Origin: Herbidospora yilanensis
GTDB lineage: Bacteria > Actinomycetota > Actinomycetes > Streptosporangiales > Streptosporangiaceae
Length of the DNA stretch: 64,000 nucleotides
Assembly (NCBI RefSeq): GCF_001570565.1
Contig: NZ_BBXE01000020.1
Coordinates: 207,034 to 271,033 of the forward strand
Direction of reading: 5' to 3'
A program made the translations under genes and the position numbers. Below are positions 60,952 to 64,000 of this stretch, piece by piece; the first letter of the stretch is position 1, and each line of letters opens with the position of its first letter. The notes beneath the pieces were generated by a model that made no database searches, was not told where the DNA came from, and saw only the letters and a program-made list of their open reading frames with translations.

Positions 60952-61983
60952 ATGGACAACAACCACGGTGTCATCCACGGTGTCGCCCGGGGGACGGCCG
61001 AGGTCCCTCTGTCGGTCCTCGAACTCGCGACGGTAGGCGCGGGGATCACCCCCACCGAGGCGCTGCGCGGCGCCACCGACCTGGCCAGGAAGGCCGAAGC
61101 CTGGGGCTTCCACCGCATCTGGGTGGCCGAGCACCATGGCATGCCGGGGGTGGCCAGCTCCTCCCCCGCCGTGCTGATCGCCCATCTGGCCGCGGCCACC
61201 GAGCGGATCAGGGTCGGGTCGGGCGGCGTGATGCTGCCGAACCACGCCCCGCTGGTGGTGGCCGAGCAGTTCGGCACCCTGGAGGCGCTGCACCCGGGCC
61301 GCATCGACCTCGGGCTCGGCCGCGCGCCCGGCACCGACATGGCCACCGCGCACGCCCTGCGCCGCCGCGCCGAGGTCGACCCCGACGAGTTCCCGCAGCA
61401 CGTGAACGAGCTGACCGCCTTCCTCGACGGCACCTTCCCGCGCATCCAGGCGATCCCGCGCGGGCCGCAGCGCCCGCCGATCTGGCTGCTCGGGTCGAGC
61501 GGCTTCTCGGCCAAGCTGGCCGGGCTGCTGGGTCTGCCGTTCGCGTTCGCGCACCACTTCAGCGCGGCCAACACCGAACCGGCGCTGGAGCTCTACCGCA
61601 CCTCGTTCCGCCCGTCGGAGGTGCTGGCCGAGCCCTACGCGATGATCGGCGTCTCGGCACTGGCGGCCGAGACCGAGGAGGAGGCCCACCGGCAGGCCCT
61701 CCCGGGCGCGTTGTCGTTCCTCCGGCTGCGGTCGGGCACGCCGGGCCCGTTCCCGACGCCCGAGGAGGCGGCCGAGTACACGTTCAGCCCGATGGAGGCC
61801 GAGTTCGTCCGCGACCGCCTGTCGACCGTCGCCCTGGGCACCCCCGAGCAGGTGCGCGCCCACCTCGACGAGCTGCGCAAGCGCACCGACGCCGACGAGC
61901 TGATGATCACCACGATGGTGCACGGCACCGCGACCCGCATCCGCTCCTACGAGCTCATCGCCCAGGCGTACGGACTCATCTAG
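60952..61983 (+). CDS. LLM-class flavin-dependent oxidoreductase (MsnO8-like)
   Basis: This 343-residue luciferase-like monooxygenase has the typical start ([43 protein letters not shown]) and [43 protein letters not shown] of the MsnO8 group. These use reduced flavin from a partner reductase. The product is unknown. ATG 60952 lies 6 nt after the inverted repeat/-10 region with no Shine-Dalgarno, suggesting a leaderless message controlled by the palindrome. It meets the second LLM gene tail to tail (8-bp overlap). Confidence 0.92.
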   Translation: MDNNHGVIHGVARGTAEVPLSVLELATVGAGITPTEALRGATDLARKAEAWGFHRIWVAEHHGMPGVASSSPAVLIAHLAAATERIRVGSGGVMLPNHAPLVVAEQFGTLEALHPGRIDLGLGRAPGTDMATAHALRRRAEVDPDEFPQHVNELTAFLDGTFPRIQAIPRGPQRPPIWLLGSSGFSAKLAGLLGLPFAFAHHFSAANTEPALELYRTSFRPSEVLAEPYAMIGVSALAAETEEEAHRQALPGALSFLRLRSGTPGPFPTPEEAAEYTFSPMEAEFVRDRLSTVALGTPEQVRAHLDELRKRTDADELMITTMVHGTATRIRSYELIAQAYGLI

Positions 61984-62863
61984 GCGCCAGGTTCTCCATC
62001 GCCTCCTCGGCCAGGGCCAGGGAGACGGCCGGGTCGGCGTCGGGGGCGCCGAAGGCGGGGTTGAAGTTGAGGTCGTGGAAGACCTCGGTGACGCCCTTCT
62101 CCGCGAGCGCCTCGACGTCCTCCCGGATCTTCGCGTATGGGCCGGAGAGGGGCTGGCTCCTGTCCTTGCCCGGCCGGGTGACGCCGCGGCAGACGAAGCG
62201 GGTCACCTCGCGGCCCGCTTCCGCGGCGGCCTCCCTGACCTGGTCGATCATGGACGGGAGGTCGTCGGCGAGCATGCGGCTGGAGCTGATCCAGCCGTCG
62301 GCCAGCCGCCCGGCCCGGCGCAGCGCGGCGGGCGCCCCGCCGCCGAGCAGGATGGGCGGCGGCGTCTCCGGCTTCGGGTCCTGGCGCGAGGGCACGACGT
62401 CGTAGAACTCGCCGTGGTGCTCGATCACGTCGTCGGTCCAGAACCGGCGCAGCAGCGTGAGGTATTCGTCGGCGCGCTTGCCGCGGCGTTCCAGCGGCAC
62501 CTTGGAGGCGATGAACTCCTCCTCCATCCAGCCGAGGCCGAGCCCGGCGTCGAGCCGCCCGGCGCTCACCGACTGGAGCGTGGCGAGCTGCTTGCCCAGC
62601 AGCGCGGGCGAGAAGAAGGGCAGGTTCAGCACGGCCACGCCGAGCCGGATCCGCGAGGTCAGCGCCGCGACGTACGCGAGCGACACGATCGGGTCCTGCA
62701 CGCTGCGGTAGGCGGCGCCGATGTCGGTGCCGGCCGGGTGGAGCAGCCGCTGGAAGGTCCAGATCTCGTGGTAGCCGAGCTCCTCCGCCCGCGTCGCCAC
62801 CCGGGCCATGATCTGGGGGGTCGCCCACGTGCCCGACACGGGCACACCGAAGCCGATTCTCAT
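61976..62863 (-). CDS. LLM-class oxidoreductase, probably F420-dependent
   Basis: This 295-residue enzyme begins [19 protein letters not shown] and shows [30 protein letters not shown] and [15 protein letters not shown], the usual pattern of the TIGR03619-type F420-dependent LLM group. [21 protein letters not shown] follows. It differs clearly from its neighbour at 60952, so they are not a recent duplication. It starts only 16 bp from the divergent phosphotransferase gene. Confidence 0.9.
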   Translation of the reverse strand: MRIGFGVPVSGTWATPQIMARVATRAEELGYHEIWTFQRLLHPAGTDIGAAYRSVQDPIVSLAYVAALTSRIRLGVAVLNLPFFSPALLGKQLATLQSVSAGRLDAGLGLGWMEEEFIASKVPLERRGKRADEYLTLLRRFWTDDVIEHHGEFYDVVPSRQDPKPETPPPILLGGGAPAALRRAGRLADGWISSSRMLADDLPSMIDQVREAAAEAGREVTRFVCRGVTRPGKDRSQPLSGPYAKIREDVEALAEKGVTEVFHDLNFNPAFGAPDADPAVSLALAEEAMENLAPR

Positions 62864-62879
62864 GTCTTAGATTGTCCGC
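62864..62879. promoter_or_regulatory. 16-bp divergent spacer with overlapping -10 elements
   Basis: The spacer between the two start codons (62863 minus, 62880 plus) is only 16 bp. TAGATT (62868-62873) lies 6 nt before the GTG on plus. The complementary strand reads CAATCT 5 nt before the minus ATG, using the same bases. There is no room for a Shine-Dalgarno, so both messages are probably leaderless and only one polymerase can bind at a time. Confidence 0.55.
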
Positions 62880-63695
62880 GTGTCCCTCCTCGACGAACTC
62901 GTCCGCCACGCGGGCGGCGGCGATCACACCGTCCTGAAGGACACCCGCGTGCTCGTGGTCCGGGTGGGCGACGTGGTGGTGAAGGCCCACGACGCCGGCA
63001 CCGACGAGGCCGCGTTGAAGGCGCGGCTGGCGGTCGAGCTGCCGGCCGGGCTGATGCTGCGCGTGTTGTCGGTCGACCGGGTCGGCGGCCGGATCGTCAC
63101 CGTGTGGCCCGCCGGCACCCCGCTCACGCCCGACGACCTCGACGACGCGCCGTGGGAGGAGGCCGGTGAACTGCTCGCCGAGCTGCACCGTCAGCCGGTG
63201 CCCGACGGGGTGCCCATGATGGGCGGCCCCGAACGGGTGACCCGCGCCGTGGCCCGGCTCGAACCGCACGACGTCCCCCGCAGGGCGTACGCCACCCTGA
63301 ACCTCAACCAGCGGCGGCGGGCCCTGACACACGGCGACTGGCACCTCGGGCAACTGCTGCGCCACGACGGCGCCTGGACGCTCATCGACCCCGACGACCT
63401 CGGCTGGGGCGACCCGGCGTGGGATCTGGCCCGGCCGGCGGCGTGGTTCGCCAACGGGCTGATGGACCCGGCGGGCTGGGACCGCCTGTCACGTTCCTAC
63501 CTGCGCGCCGGTGGCACCGCGATCTCCGGCGACGACGTGTGGCGGGAACTCGACATGCCGGCCCGCGCGTTGACCGTCCAGTTGGCGGCCGTCGCGGTGG
63601 CCAATGCCCGCGAAGACGGTGTCCCGCTTGACGACGCGGCGGCGGCTCTGATCTCCTCCTGCGAGAGGATCCTGGCCGCCCCGCCGCTGTCCTAG
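62880..63695 (+). CDS. Aminoglycoside-phosphotransferase-fold kinase
   Basis: This 271-residue protein has a small protein-kinase-like fold: VVKAHDAG (ATP Lys), the catalytic loop LTHGDWHLGQLL with Asp, and the metal loop IDPDDLGWGDPAWDLARP. It belongs to the APH/choline kinase family, whose members phosphorylate small molecules; drug resistance cannot be assumed. The GTG at 62880 starts 16 bp from the LLM gene on the other strand. Confidence 0.88.
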   Translation: MSLLDELVRHAGGGDHTVLKDTRVLVVRVGDVVVKAHDAGTDEAALKARLAVELPAGLMLRVLSVDRVGGRIVTVWPAGTPLTPDDLDDAPWEEAGELLAELHRQPVPDGVPMMGGPERVTRAVARLEPHDVPRRAYATLNLNQRRRALTHGDWHLGQLLRHDGAWTLIDPDDLGWGDPAWDLARPAAWFANGLMDPAGWDRLSRSYLRAGGTAISGDDVWRELDMPARALTVQLAAVAVANAREDGVPLDDAAAALISSCERILAAPPLS

Positions 63696-63731
63696 AGTGA
63701 ACGGTGCACGTCACATAAGGAGATGAACCTC

Positions 63732-64000
63732 ATGCAGTGCCCTAAGTGCAGAGGCAACATGCGGACTCTGGACCGCAACGGCGTCCACATCGAGCAGTGC
63801 GACAACTGCCGTGGCATCTTCCTCGACTATGGCGAGCTCGAGACCCTGAGCCGCATGGAGAGCCAGTGGGCCCAGCAGCACTACTCGGCCCCGCCGCCCC
63901 CGCCGCCGCCCGCCCACGGCCCCGCCTGGGGTCACGGTGGTCACCACGGCGGCCACTACGGCCACCGCCGCAACAGCTGGGTGGGCATGCTCTTCTCCAG
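63732..64000 (+). CDS. TFIIB-type zinc-ribbon protein, cut by the window edge
   Basis: The frame starts MQCPKCRGNMRTLDRNGVHI and continues to a second Cys pair in EQCDNCRGIFLDYGEL, the zf-TFIIB zinc ribbon (CPxC and CxxCxGxWxD/FLD). A Pro-rich and His/Gly-rich linker follows (PPPPPPPAHG, then repeated GHHGGHYGH), then NSWVGMLFS at the end of the window. The ATG at 63732 has AAGGAG 9 nt before it; an in-frame ATG at 63723 is too close to that RBS. The 3' end is missing. Confidence 0.85.
   Translation, partial: MQCPKCRGNMRTLDRNGVHIEQCDNCRGIFLDYGELETLSRMESQWAQQHYSAPPPPPPPAHGPAWGHGGHHGGHYGHRRNSWVGMLFS

Overview
The window is about 72% GC by eye, has dense gene packing with many ATGA/GTGA stop-start overlaps, many GTG starts and several apparently leaderless genes. 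Together with actinomycete-type families (LLM flavin oxidoreductases, ECF sigma factor plus YCII protein, DUF6745/DUF6766-like proteins, STM4015-like repeat proteins, GH127 with a Tat signal) this points to a chromosomal segment of a filamentous actinomycete, probably Streptosporangiales-like; the order is an inference. I see no rRNA, tRNA, CRISPR array or intact mobile element.

Layout. 1-3.9 kb: a cytochrome P450 cut by the window edge and a Tat-exported GH127 arabinofuranosidase with a LamG insertion, under LacI-type operators. 4-7.5 kb: a VOC protein, a small membrane protein behind ctaD (cytochrome oxidase subunit I) and an NPPY methyltransferase. 7.5-10.6 kb: a two-component system divergent from an exported S41 peptidase. 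10.6-16.8 kb holds two striking proteins: a 1235-residue FHA / IDO-like haem domain / ferredoxin-reductase / cytochrome b5 fusion, 7 bp behind a CBS-domain protein, and an ECF sigma factor fused to a truncated tyrosine-recombinase-like domain. 16.8-26.4 kb: a YCII protein, a glutamine-synthetase-like ligase, an ABC/PadR exporter operon, small membrane and lipoprotein genes, a broken topoisomerase IB, and an Nramp-like transporter operon.

26.3-33.1 kb is a four-gene minus-strand catabolic operon (TPP enzyme, enolase-superfamily enzyme, FAD/Fe-S hydroxyacid dehydrogenase, SDR). A decayed SDR tail and a DUF6745 pair follow. 34.7-45.4 kb is one almost unbroken minus-strand block. Its upstream part is the STM4015-STM4014-STM4013-STM4012-STM4011 cassette: three leucine-rich-repeat paralogues, a 51-residue protein sharing their C-terminal tail, an ATP-grasp protein, a sulfatase-superfamily hydrolase and two radical SAM enzymes, chained by 4-bp overlaps. 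It is followed after 24 bp by an ABC transporter and a two-component system. The cassette's function is unknown to me and it is the best candidate here for an undescribed pathway.

45.5-64 kb: a secreted M6-like metalloprotease with a strong terminator, an MFS exporter, an FG-GAP protein and PhoD pair, a TPR/HSP90-like pair, an alpha/beta hydrolase, ArfB, a DinB-like protein, a membrane-anchored propeller and a six-cysteine secreted protein. A 390-bp gene-free gap is followed by a HAD phosphatase divergent from an LLM oxidoreductase over a perfect palindrome, a second LLM enzyme divergent by only 16 bp from a phosphotransferase, and a TFIIB-type zinc-ribbon protein running off the end.
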